Source: Zygnema cylindricum
Taxonomy: Eukaryota > Streptophyta > Zygnematophyceae > Zygnematales > Zygnemataceae
Assembly (NCBI GenBank): GCA_037447655.1
Contig: JBBHKE010003067.1
Location: forward strand, 86,159 to 150,158
Direction of reading: 5' to 3'
Length of the DNA: 64,000 nt
The translations under genes and the position numbers were made by a program. Each line of letters begins with the position of its first letter. Within the stretch, counting starts at the first letter, position 1. Below are positions 20,355-30,035 of this stretch, in pieces. Under the pieces are notes generated by a model that saw only the letters and a program-made list of their open reading frames with translations, made no database searches and was not told where the DNA came from.

Positions 20355-21527
20355 TGTTGATATTTGAGTATTTTCTAGGTCTTTATAGAAAAAAGAGCAA
20401 AGGCAGTCTGTCCCTGACTCCCTTCTCCAAGCCCCCACACTTGTTGTAGTCACTGAAGGCTTGATAGGGAGCTAGAGCCATGGCTGCCTAAGCTCACTAG
20501 AGAAGACAGGAGGTGGATTAGGTAGATTTACCAAAAGGTACTTGACGGACCCAGGAATTGATCTTGGTACTTGCTGTTCGCCAAGTTACCGTAGCCGTTA
20601 GCTCTAACCGTTAAGTCTAGGACTAATATTACGATGTATAAGGTTTGATAAAGATTTAAAATTTTACACGTAGATTAATTTGTTTAACGGTTAATAGATA
20701 CTTAGTGCATAGATACAGTTTGATTTAGTACGGAGTACGCTATGGGGACGAAACGGATACCGCGCATTTGTTTCGATAGCGAAACAAATACCGCGCGTCG
20801 AATTTCAGCGGCTAGGATTATAGCCGATTTTGATCAGACGGCCGCGATAGGCGCCGCGATCACGCAAGAGGTACTTTTGGAGTTTTACGGTCTTTGCCAC
20901 GTCAAATGACACGTGGCGTGATAACATTGGATTACGCGAACTCCGGAGATTACGGAGACAAATCCAGATTTGACACGTGTCGACATTTTGGCCATGTTGT
21001 ACAATGGTCATATAGAAAGTACACCTGCAGCTGTACTTTTCTGTACGACAAAGTAATTTGATTGGTGCCATATTTCAGTAGATAGAGTTTTAGAGGGGGA
21101 ATAAGACTTAGAAAATTTTGGGTAGTTAGCTGCCTCTCCCAGAGAGCACCTTGTGTAAAAGGCAAACTTTGGCCTGCCATAACTATTAATTTACTTGACC
21201 ATTTTCAATGATTCTTTTTGCTGCGAACTCAAGGGAGTCTAGGCTACACAGGGGTGTTGTCAATGAGAGTTTTATTCTGCCAGGGTGGCTACATTTCTAA
21301 GGGAAAGTCAAAGTGGGTGAATGTGTCCAAATCTCATATTCTAACTTTGCATTCTGTGGTGGACTGAGCACACAGAAAGTGTTATTTCACATGGTGAATC
21401 TATATTGGGGTACTCATTGTCAAAAGGTCAGTCATTTGGGTTTATATCAAGTTAGGAGTCGGCACTATCTGGATTAGCTTATTTAGATCTGCCTACTCTG
21501 AGGGGGAATGGAGGTCTCAGAGTTTCA
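20355..21527 (+). repeat. Copia-B1 3' LTR
   Basis: It is preceded by the purine-rich AAAATAAGCGGAG. It ends ATGGAGGTCTCAGAGTTTCA, carrying the Gag start codon, and runs into Ty3 RT sequence. Confidence 0.9.
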
Positions 21528-21532
21528 TAAGG

Positions 21533-22703
21533 TGGAATAAATGGTGGCCCTAGCCAGCGAGTCAAAAATCTCTTCTGTGTTAGGCATTGGGTATCGGTGA
21601 AGTATGGTTGCCATGTTAAGCATCCGGTAGTCTCCACATATCCGAAAGTCTACCGTTTTTTTGGACGAGTTTTTTTTGGGTGGGTGAACAGTTGAGGATG
21701 CAAACCCACAGAGTGTGGTACTTTCCTACACCAATCCTGCTTCCACCAGGGTATGTACCTTTCCCGTGATGAATTCATTTTCCTTGAAGCTGAGCGGGTA
21801 CTGCTTTTGCTAAACGGTAGGCGTCTTGTCTATTAAATCGATACGAAATGGGGTCCATTTGTAGATGCCAACATCGGTGTCTGACTTGGAGAAAACCTGT
21901 TTGTTTTTCTCCAACAAGTTGGAGAGCCAGGTCTTTTGCTTAGGGTCTAACTGCTCCCTTAAGGTTCAATCCATCTTCCCGGGTTCCACAACTGCCTATG
22001 CCTCCGGGGGTCTACCCTAGTGGGAGATATCAAATTCCAACCCTGCCTGTGGGTCTACTTTCCCTCATCTTGTCAGTATGTTGCTGCTAACAATTTCCCT
22101 AAGCTGTCCCCTTTCGAGCCTCCGCTCCCCTCCCACTGAGGAATCCCTTGATTTGAGTGAAATGCTGGGACTGGAAAATTTTGATGATAGAATCTATCTC
22201 CTTGCCTCCCTCCCCCCCTCAAGCTCCAAGTTAGCCTGCACTGCTAACGACTGTGGAGCTTGAAGGTAGCTAGTCCTTGACTGCAGAGACTGTAGGGTGG
22301 ATAATGCAAGAGAATGTTTTATCACCAAAATGGTTGCTTGAGATCCATGCTCTGTCTGAGTAGGCTGCACATATGGAGATCTAAAATACCTTATGCTACT
22401 ATGGTGGCAGGTTGGAATCCTAATGCTTGTTCTCGTTCTTCCACCGTTGGTGTTGTCCAAATTCCAATTTTGCTGTAGAATATCATTGTGAAGGATCCCT
22501 TTTCTCTACGCATGGCTATTAAGACAAGAAACCAAGGTTGGCAAGGCTCGCCGCAGTGCCTTTGGTTTGTTACACCAGAAAACAGAGGACGATCAGCCTT
22601 TGTAACTGGAGTGGCCATCCGCCCTACCCTAGAATTTCTTGCAAACTAATCTGGGGATTTGTTTTGTGGTTCTATAAGAGCTGGTTTAGGATCGTCAAAT
22701 GTA
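21533..22703 (-). pseudogene. Ty3 reverse transcriptase N-terminal part and upstream segment (broken)
   Basis: The minus strand encodes, from the left edge backwards, EEIFDSLARATIYSTL and, before it, VDFRICGDYRMLNMAT, the finger/palm start of Ty3 RT. It aligns with the plus-strand copy at 54541-54730. Further upstream is a less conserved stretch (22391-22618, including IFYSKIGIWTTPTVEEREQA). Both edges are Copia-B insertions. Frameshifts are present. Confidence 0.82.
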
Positions 22704-22903
22704 TCAGATGTTGATATTTGAGTATTTTCTAGGTCTGTATTAGGATAGAAAAAAGAGCTGAGGCGGTCTGCCTCTAACTCCCCTATCCAAGCCCCCACAC
22801 TTGTTGTAGTCAATGAAGGCTGGATAGGGAGCTAGAGCCATGGCTGCCTAGGCTCTCTAGAGAAGATAGGGGGTGAAATAGGTAGACTTACCAAAAGGTG
22901 GTT

Positions 22904-22942
22904 GACGGACCCAGGATTTGATCCTGGTACCTACCGTCCGTC
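22904..22942 (-). other. tRNA-like T-arm/acceptor minihelix, antisense in the LTR
   Basis: A 7-bp stem GACGGAC/GTCCGTC (22904-22910 with 22936-22942) encloses a 5-bp stem CCAGG/CCTGG with a 7-nt loop (22911-22927). On the minus strand this reads as a T-arm stacked on an acceptor-like stem, with a B-box-like AGGATCAAATCCT. The minus-strand D-arm-like part TTAAAGCTAACG lies upstream (about 22955-22975). A second copy is in the 3' LTR (about 26122-26160). Confidence 0.6.
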
Positions 22943-23357
22943 ATCTTCCATTCGACGTTAGCTTTAACCGTTAGGCCTAGGATACACATTAGTACGAGTT
23001 ATATTTGATAAATATATAAATTGTTACATGTAGATTAATTCGTTCAACGGCGAACAGATAATTAGTGCATAGATACAGTTTTGATTTAGTACGCAGTACG
23101 GTACGCGGACAGAACGGATACCGCGCATTTGTTTCGATAGCGAAACAAATACTATGCGTCGAATTTCAGCGGCTAGGATTATAGCCGGTTTTGATCGGAC
23201 GGCCGCGATAGGCGCCGCGATCACGGAAAAGGTACTTTTGGCGTTTTACGGTATTTTTCCACGTCAGATGATACGTGGCGTGATAACATTGGATTACGGG
23301 AATTTCGGAGATTACAGGAACTAATCCTGATTTGACACGTGCCGACATTTTGGCCAT

Positions 23358-23411
23358 GTCGTACAATGGCCATACAGAAAGTACACCGGCACCTGTACTT
23401 TTCTGTACGAC
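23358..23411. other. GTAC-rich hairpin in the LTR upstream of TATA
   Basis: GTCGTAC and TACAGAAAGTAC pair with GTACTTTTCTGTACGAC around a 10-nt loop. Equivalent hairpins are present in LTRs of Copia-C, Copia-D and the old LTR at 8987, always upstream of the TATA box or its equivalent. Confidence 0.65.
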
Positions 23412-23515
23412 ACACTAATTTGATTGGTGCCGTACTTCAGTAGATAGAGTTTTAGAGAGGGATTAGGACTTAGAAAATTTTGGGTAAGTAGCTGCCTCTC
23501 CCAGAGAGCACTTTG

Positions 23516-23521
23516 TATAAA
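23516..23521 (+). promoter_or_regulatory. Copia-B2 LTR TATA box
   Basis: TATAAA lies 188 bp upstream of the hairpin-distal part of U5, in a context (CTCCCAGAGAGCAC..TTG then TATAAATGGCA) shared with Copia-C LTRs. The 3' LTR copy is at 26734-26739. Transcription would be expected to start about 25-35 bp downstream. Confidence 0.65.
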
Positions 23522-23871
23522 TGGCAAACTTTGGCCAGCCATAACTATCAATTTACTTGACCATTTTCAGTGATTCTTTTTGCTGCGGACTCAGGGGAGT
23601 CCAGGCTACACAGGGGTGTAGTCGGTCAGAGTTTTTGTTTGCGAGGGTGGCTGCATTTCTAAGGGAAAGTCAAAGTGGGTGAATGTGTCCAAATCTCATA
23701 TTCTAACTTTGCATTCTGTGGTGGAACTGAGCACACAGAAAGTGTTATTTCACAGGGGTGAATCTATATTGGGGTTGTGACTGTCAAGGGGTCAGTCACT
23801 TGGGTTTATATTAACTTGGAGTCGGCACTATCTAGATTAGCTTCTTTTGGATCTGCATACTCTGAGGGCCA

Positions 23872-25908
23872 ATGGAGGTCTCAGAGTTTCAGGTTATGGG
23901 CCCACCATCTAGGGTGCCTATGTTCTATAGAACAGACTTCACTTATTGGGAGTTCACGATGGAGGGATTGCTTTTCGAGAAGCACTTGTGGGGAATTGTT
24001 TCGGGACAAGTGAGGTGTCCACCACCGGGATTTGGAGGAGATCACTATGGAAAATTATCCGGGGCTGCCCAGAAAACCAACCGGAGTTCGGATGCAACGG
24101 AAGGTGAAGGGAAGATCATGACTGTGGAAGGGGAAATAGGGGTGAAGGATAAAGGGACACCTATGGTGAGGGGAGCTAGGCTCTCGCCTACGGTTCCACT
24201 TGTGGGGGTTATAACTGAACCAAAAACTGAAGAAAATGATAGAAAAATTTGGGAATATAAAAACACTATAGCAAAACATCTCATACTTAGATATGTGTCT
24301 AAGTCTATAGCTATCACTCTTTTAAATCTAACCAAGTCGTCGGAAATTTGGGACACACTAATTCAGATTTATAAGAGTAAGACTATACAGAGGCAGCAGT
24401 TAGTAAGACAAGAGATAGAGGCCTATGTTTATAAAGGCGGTAGCATGATAGAATTTTGTAATGATATTGCTGCGCTATATGTTGAGCTTGCTAGTGCGGG
24501 ATATGTAGAATCTGAGGAGAGAAAGATTAATACACTAATCATGAAGCTCCCATATGAGTACGAAGATATCATTTACCGTATGCAGGGAATGGATGGCTCA
24601 TCGTGGACTTGGAGCTTTACCATGGGGATAATTCTTGTGAGGGAAAGCACTTTGGAGCTTCGTAGGGGAAGGGACAGGGTCAATGCTTTTTCAGCTGGTG
24701 GTGATTGGCGGAAGCGTGATGAGAGGAACGGCGGTGAAGAGCGGAAGCGTGATGAGAGGAACGGTGATGATGAGCGGAAGCGTGATGAGAGGAACGGTGG
24801 TGACGATCGGAAGCGTGATGAGAGAAAGAAAGACAAAGGTAAACCTTATCGGAACTTTGGCGGAAAAAGAGGGAGAGGAAAAGAAAGGGGAGCTTTGAAA
24901 AAGGGGGTTTGCTTCTTTTGTAGGGAACCGGGTCATTATATGGAGGAATGCCCTTGTTTGGAAAAACTTAGAAGTTGGAATGTGGATGAGGAAGAAGAAG
25001 GGGAAGAGGAGAAAGAGGATGAAGATATTTTAGAGCTTCTCCGGATTAGTAGTATCGGGAAGAGTGAAAAGCACATAGAAATTCCACGAAGGCAACAATG
25101 TGCTTTTGGAGGTATAAGGGAAGTAAAGAGAGAGGAGGTACTTGAGGATGTCGAGGAGTGTAGAGTGTATGACTTAGAAATGAGAAAGTCAGTTCTAGGA
25201 TCCATAAGTGAAAACGGGAAAGATAAAATTAATCAGGATAATTTTATAGATAATAGGGAACCAGAAAACTGGTCGGAAAGGGAGACTTCAACATATTCCG
25301 AGGAAAGGGGAGAAGTGAAACTCGAAGAGGTTTCAAAGGATAGGGGAGAAGAGAAATATTTGATTAAAGGTTTAGGGGAGAAGAAATATTTATTGGGAAT
25401 TAAATTAGAAAGTAATAGTGGAAAGAATTCCATGGGAGAGAGTGAGGGAAGTTCAGAAAATGGGGTAATTATCATGGATAAAAATATGAGTACGAAAGAT
25501 GTAGATCTTATGAGGAACTTAGTGGGGAGTAGTGTTTTTTGGGAATATTTGGGGGTGGATGGATTTGACATCACTACTTGGTGTGACGTCACTTGTGAAG
25601 ATGTGCCTGTAAAAGGGTTAGCATCAGGGTGTATGTTGCAGATTGGAAATGGGGCTGGCTGTTTGGATCGCAAGAGGGAAATCGGTTTGTGTGTGGATGA
25701 AAGAGTGATGAAGTGGATAAAATCTTTGCTCGGATTTATGAAAAATGGGATGTTAAATAAAATGTGTGATGCAATTATCATTTCAGTTTATTTAATGCAC
25801 TGTGTTAAATACTTAAGTTTTATGAAAGGAAAAGGAAAATGGAAAAAGAAAAGAAAAAAAAAAAAGGGGGTGTTTGTTTACTTGTTTGTGGAAGTTGAAA
25901 GAAAATAG
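23872..25908 (+). CDS. gag: Copia-B Gag fused to RT-tail/RNase H remnants
   Basis: The ORF is 678 codons, uninterrupted, starting in the last 20 nt of the LTR. Residues 7-15 (QVMGPPSRV) are encoded by the primer-binding site. The Gag N-terminus is followed by a UBN2-like region (IWDTLIQIYKS... about residue 160). An 11-residue charged repeat (RKRDERNGGEE type) lies at about 280-322. The CCHC knuckle is C347, C350, H355, C360. After RRQQCAFGGIRE the family protease is missing. From residue ~500 the sequence follows the end of copia RT (LGEKKYLLGIKLE) and then RNase H (FDITTWCD near 565-572; MKWIKSLL...KMCDA later). Catalytic pockets look incomplete. It is probably a capsid/RNA-packaging protein; enzymatic activity is unlikely. 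Confidence 0.92.
   Translation: MEVSEFQVMGPPSRVPMFYRTDFTYWEFTMEGLLFEKHLWGIVSGQVRCPPPGFGGDHYGKLSGAAQKTNRSSDATEGEGKIMTVEGEIGVKDKGTPMVRGARLSPTVPLVGVITEPKTEENDRKIWEYKNTIAKHLILRYVSKSIAITLLNLTKSSEIWDTLIQIYKSKTIQRQQLVRQEIEAYVYKGGSMIEFCNDIAALYVELASAGYVESEERKINTLIMKLPYEYEDIIYRMQGMDGSSWTWSFTMGIILVRESTLELRRGRDRVNAFSAGGDWRKRDERNGGEERKRDERNGDDERKRDERNGGDDRKRDERKKDKGKPYRNFGGKRGRGKERGALKKGVCFFCREPGHYMEECPCLEKLRSWNVDEEEEGEEEKEDEDILELLRISSIGKSEKHIEIPRRQQCAFGGIREVKREEVLEDVEECRVYDLEMRKSVLGSISENGKDKINQDNFIDNREPENWSERETSTYSEERGEVKLEEVSKDRGEEKYLIKGLGEKKYLLGIKLESNSGKNSMGESEGSSENGVIIMDKNMSTKDVDLMRNLVGSSVFWEYLGVDGFDITTWCDVTCEDVPVKGLASGCMLQIGNGAGCLDRKREIGLCVDERVMKWIKSLLGFMKNGMLNKMCDAIIISVYLMHCVKYLSFMKGKGKWKKKRKKKKGVFVYLFVEVERK
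23892..23906 (+). promoter_or_regulatory. Copia-B2 primer-binding site (initiator tRNA-Met anticodon arm)
   Basis: GGTTATGGGCCCACC begins at the first base after the LTR. It is the exact reverse complement of GGUGGGCCCAUAACC, the anticodon arm of plant initiator tRNA-Met (from general knowledge). That predicts priming by a cleaved 5' tRNA half. The same site is read as Gag codons. Confidence 0.85.
24706..24838 (+). repeat. 33-nt coding tandem repeat in Copia-B2 Gag
   Basis: About 3.7 copies of CGGAAGCGTGATGAGAGGAA plus 13 nt encode RKRDERNGGEE, RKRDERNGDDE, RKRDERNGGDD and a final RKRDERK. Copia-B1 has roughly one and a half units at the same place. The alternating basic/acidic peptide sits just before the zinc knuckle. 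Confidence 0.9.
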
Positions 25909-25926
25909 ACTAGAAAATAAGGGGAG

Positions 25927-27109
25927 TGTTGATATTTGAGTATTTTCTAGGTCTGTATTAGGATAGAAAAAAGAGCTGAGGCGGTCTGCCTCTAACTCCC
26001 CTATCCAAGCCCCCACACTTGTTGTAGTCACTGAAGGCTGGATAGGGAGCTAGAGCCATGGCTGCCTAGGCTCTCTAGAGAAGATAGGGGGTGAAATAGG
26101 TAGACTTACCAAAAGGTGGTTGACGGACCCAGGATTTGATCCTGGTACCTACCGTCCGTCATCTTCCATTCGACGTTAGCTTTAACCGTTAGGCCTAGGA
26201 TACACATTAGTACGAGTTTTATTTGATAAATATATAAATTGTTACATGTAGATTAATTCGTTCAACGGCGAACAGATAATTAGTGCATAGATACAGTTTT
26301 GATTTAGTACGCAGTACGGTACGCGGACAGAACGGATACCGCGCATTTGTTTCGATAGAGAAACAAATACTATGCGTCGAATTTCAGCGGCTAGGATTAT
26401 AGCCGGTTTTGATCGGACGGCCGCGATAGGCGCCGCGATCACGGAAAAGGTACTTTTGGCGTTTTACGGTATTTTTCCACGTCAGATGACACGTGGCGTG
26501 ATAACATTGGATTACGGGAATTTCGGAGATTACAGGAACTAATCCTGATTTGACACGTGCCGACATTTTGGCCATGTCGTACAATGGCCGTACAGAAAGT
26601 ACACCGGCACCTGTACTTTTCTGTACGACACACTAATTTGATTGGTGCCGTACTTCAGTAGATAGAGTTTTAGAGAGGGATTAGGACTTAGAAAATTTTG
26701 GGTAAGTAGCTGCCTCTCCCAGAGAGCACCTTGTATAAATGGCAAACTTTGGCCAGCCATAACTATCAATTTACTTGACCATTTTCAGTGATTCTTTTTG
26801 CTGCGGACTCAGGGGAGTCCAGGCTACACAAGCGTGTAGTCCGTCAGAGTTTTTGTTTGCGAGGGTGGCTGCATTTCTAAGGGAAAGTCAAAGTGGGTGA
26901 ATGTGTCCAAATCTCATATTCTAACTTTGCATTCTGTGGTGGAACTGAGCACACAGAAAGTGTTATTTCACAGGGGTGAATCTATATTGGGGTTGTGACT
27001 GTCAAGGGGTCAGTCACTTGGGTTTATATTAACTTGGAGTCGGCACTATCTAGATTAGCTTCTTTTGGATCTGCATACTCTGAGGGCCAATGGAGGTCTC
27101 AGAGTTTCA
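25927..27109 (+). repeat. Copia-B2 3' LTR
   Basis: 1183 bp, near-identical to the 5' LTR, preceded by a G-rich purine tract. It also carries an A-run and GGGGG tract just upstream in the ORF end (25846-25870). Confidence 0.95.
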
Positions 27110-27114
27110 TCAGA

Positions 27115-28137
27115 TTGGTCTAGTAAGCCTGAACTCTATGAGCCCTGGATCCCAATAGCAGGCCATCGAAAACAAGTGTAGCCGCTAGAATTTGCTTCAG
27201 TTGATCCCAGCTATTGCGACTTGCTTTCTCTTATCATCTCCCTGTGAACATTTTCCAAAACGTACCCCACTGGTTTGTCTTCCGACTGGTGGAGCCATGA
27301 AATTAATTTGATCATCTGGAAGAAGGTTCGACTTCCGTTGTCTGGGTTTTCTCGCCTTTCTCTCCGAGAGAGTATCCTTGACATTACCATCTTGCCATTA
27401 CTAGATATACTCGCTCCACAATAGCTAAATGGGTTGTCTACGTTTTGGGGAATGCATTGGTGAGATCTGCAGCTGGTGGATATTGGAAGTTGCTGAGGTA
27501 CAATTGGTAGAGCAGTTGTAGACGGTGTTCACTGACTCCCCGAGCATCAAAGGAGATATCCACGGCCACATAAGACTCCACTTTATATCTCGCTTTCAAT
27601 AAAGGCTATGGGTCTTGAGCTAATTCTAAAGAATAAGGATAATATCCGGAGTCCGGAATCTGGAACTGATAATAACACAATTTGTTGATAGAAGTTATGA
27701 TTCTCGGGTAGAATCTTTGAAGATTCCGACCGAGGTTTTTTCTCCTTGGAAAATACTGCTGCACAGGACTGGTCCACTTCTCGCCTAAGTGTTGCTATCG
27801 GTGTTAATCTGCTTTGGTATCCATTTTCACACCGCTTAGAAATAGGGAATTGCTATATCACGTCTACGATATCGGTAGCGTTGGCGAGCAACTTTGTGGG
27901 AGTGTGGGTGGCATAAACAGGATAACATCCAGCTATAAGAGCATTGTTATTCCCCTTATTCCATAAATCGAGGGGTATAACTACCTTGACCCTTTCCATA
28001 TCCTCAAGATCCCAAACAGTAAACTACTCCTTCCACACACTTAATCCTATATTTAACCTTGTCCAGGTGGCCATCCCTAGCAAAATTGTAAACTATTTAC
28101 CATCCACCACCAAGAAGGGAAGCTGAATTCGGACCTT
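27115..28137 (-). pseudogene. Ty3 segment between protease and RT (broken)
   Basis: No long ORF survives. By position it joins the protease (28138-28440) to the RT start left of Copia-B2. A short minus-strand ORF (27583-27777) has no recognisable motif. I see no separate gene here. Confidence 0.55.
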
Positions 28138-28440
28138 CTAACCCGCGTCATTGGAGAACTCGATAGCCATGGCCTTGATATTTATATGGACCGCCTGGCT
28201 CCCACTGCTAACGGTGGTCAAGCAGATGTTACTTGGGAATATTTTCGTTCGGAGTTCCTCAGGCATTTGCTGCAGAGCCGAAGTGGTAATTAGATTTGGG
28301 AGTGCTCTTGTATCGACTACTACATCCTGATACCCGCCGTATCCGTTGAGTTTGAAATTTTTCGTCTGGTTGAGGATTAGCGTCATAGATAACGTCTTAT
28401 AATCTTGTCCAGCATATGGGTCTTTGGGTCTTCTGACCAA
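28138..28440 (-). pseudogene. Ty3 aspartic protease region (active site lost)
   Basis: On the minus strand 100 open codons include GYGGYQDVVVDTRALPNLI. The retropepsin motif should be D-T-G-A or D-S-G-A; here Gly is Arg (GGA to AGA). A second copy at 12088-12848 has a stop at the same codon. Downstream comes TVSSGSQAVHI. It follows gag directly, as in Ty3 elements. Confidence 0.78.
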
Positions 28441-29060
28441 AAGACGGATCTGGCCTGATCTGTCAGGTCTCTTTTCACCCTTCCGGAGTGAATCTCCTTT
28501 CCGAGGGCCTGGATGAGAATCTGTTCCGCTACGTTATGGGAAGAGGCCAGTATTTTCACATGAGTAAGGGCGTAGGGCATTAGATGCCTTACTAACATCA
28601 CTGCTGGTTTGGAGGAAGGAGGCTGAGTATATGCCGACGAAATGGGAAATTTGCTTGTTTTTCCGGTTTTTCCTGCTCCCCCCCTCTTGCTTCCCCACTC
28701 TCATGGTCGGATTCCGACTTTGGGGGCGTTTCTGGTGTGTTCTCCTCCGGAAATTCAGCCAAATATTTTTCGAACCAGTTTTGGTTGTTCCATTTTTCTT
28801 CCTCATTTGCCTGTTCTTCCATCTCCCTTGTTTTAGTTGTCATGTAATTTTCGAATCCGGGTGGAAATTTCTTCGCTGCTGGGAGAGGTGGGTTTGTGGG
28901 TTTGATTCCAAGACCTATTTTGTTGTTCAGAACAACTTCCTTTCGGGTGAAGGACAAAGGTCTAGTGATCTTCCTGTTGTGGTGTCCTTGGGCCAATCTT
29001 TGCTTGTCTCTTCTATGTGCTGATGTCGAGTTAAAAAGCTGCATACGATTGTCTCCCACG
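28383..29060 (-). pseudogene. gag: Ty3 Gag C-terminal region
   Basis: A 153-codon minus-strand ORF (28598-29059) is rich in charge and proline (FPPGFENYMTTKTREMEEQ, NWFEKYLAEF). The next frame (28383-28601) continues with a helical segment (VRHLMPYALTHVKILASSHNVAEQILIQAL). Homologous to 12088-12600 on the plus strand. The role is probably a linker between nucleocapsid and protease. Confidence 0.72.
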
Positions 29061-29179
29061 CCGACATTCCAAGCTCAAAAATAGAAGGTTTTTGCGTGAT
29101 GCGCTTTAGGAGGTTCCATGTCCCACCCCATTACATCGTTATCATCTTTGCCTGTCGCCGTTTCTTGTTCAAGCTCCGT

Positions 29180-29900
29180 AAGCTTTTTCACTAACTCTTG
29201 TTTTCTCTGGTGGAGTTTTTTGAGCGGCCGTCAGAGCAACAATCCAAAAGGGAGATCCCAATCGTAGGGCTGACAATTTTGTAGCCACTGCAGCCAGTTG
29301 CTGGCTCTGTTGTTGGATTATAATCTCCGAGGTGAGTCTTGCTTGACGTGTAGGCTGTCGTTCCGGTTTTTTCGTGGTGCGGCATCTCTAAGGGTAAAGA
29401 CGTTGGAGAGGGAGAGGATTTACGGCAGTTTCACCTTCGCCACTAAACAGGGCATATTTTATCATCTCTTTTGGGACCCCATTTTTTCGGAAACATTGCC
29501 CTTCCTTGTGACCCTTGAAACCGCAAGCCTCACACTTGGAGCCCTCAATAGTATATTTGCCCCTCTATTGATTAGAGATTTGCGCGTCATTGAATTTTGG
29601 AAGTTTGATTTGTCGCCGGGCTTCGACATTTTTGCTCGTGTCTGACCGAGGAGTCGGACAATAATTGTCTTTGTTCCTGATTTTGTCTTCGATCCTCCTC
29701 CTTGTTTCCTTTCATGCTCCTTCTTAGTCCTTTCCGGTTGTCTCATTTTCCCATTCCTTCTACTTAAGAGATTCTGGGAGCTTTCGAGGGCAACGCTTCC
29801 ATTCATAACATGTTTGTTAACAGTTCAAACAGTTGTACAGGAAGACGTGGTCATCAGCCCTTGTGGCGAGTTCGGATCTGCTATCCACCACCTGTTTCCC
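29180..29900 (-). pseudogene. gag: Ty3 Gag nucleocapsid with two CCHC knuckles
   Basis: A knuckle CEACGFKGHKEGQC (CX2CX4HX4C) is encoded on the minus strand at about 29490-29535, followed by FRKNGVPKEMIKYALFSG. A second, upstream knuckle at about 29795-29840 is degenerate: stop after CLNC and His replaced by Tyr. It is intact in the second gag copy near 11580. Two knuckles are unusual for short Ty3 Gags but fit the long gag of this element. Confidence 0.75.
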
Positions 29901-30035
29901 CTTAAGCTTCCGCAAAGCTAGGAGTTCTGCCGACTGCTCATTGTCAAGAGGCATTTCTCGGTCAAATCTGACAAAGTTTCCTCTTGTTTTGCCAGTTGCC
30001 GCCTTCTCTTTGGCCTCTCTATGAACGAAGTGGTC

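Larger units (their letters stand above)
17220..21527 (+). mobile_element. Copia-B1: decayed non-autonomous Gag-only LTR element
   Basis: LTRs at 17220-18393 (1174 bp) and 20355-21527 (1173 bp) start TGTTGATATTTG and end GTTTCA. The target duplication is TAAAG/TAAGG (17215-17219, 21528-21532). Inserted in the Ty3 RT gene between the ATIYSTL and DINNGF coding segments. The internal region is only ~1.96 kb and is collinear with Copia-B2, so it lacks protease, integrase and the RT core. Stops interrupt the Gag frame. It is older than B2 by LTR and ORF decay. Confidence 0.92.
22709..23891 (+). repeat. Copia-B2 5' LTR
   Basis: 1183 bp containing, in order, an antisense tRNA-like block (22904-22990), a GTAC hairpin (23358-23411), TATAAA (23516-23521) and the Gag ATG (23872). 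Confidence 0.95.
22709..27109 (+). mobile_element. Copia-B2: non-autonomous Gag-only LTR retrotransposon with intact ORF
   Basis: LTRs at 22709-23891 and 25927-27109 are both 1183 bp, begin TGTTGATATTTG, end GTTTCA and show about nine differences by eye. The target duplication TCAGA lies at 22704-22708 and 27110-27114. The internal region of 2035 bp holds a PBS, one 678-codon ORF and a purine tract (AAGGGGAG before 25927). There is no protease, integrase or RT core. The same architecture in Copia-B1 shows this is an established mobile form, presumably mobilised by Pol from C/D-type elements. Confidence 0.95.
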
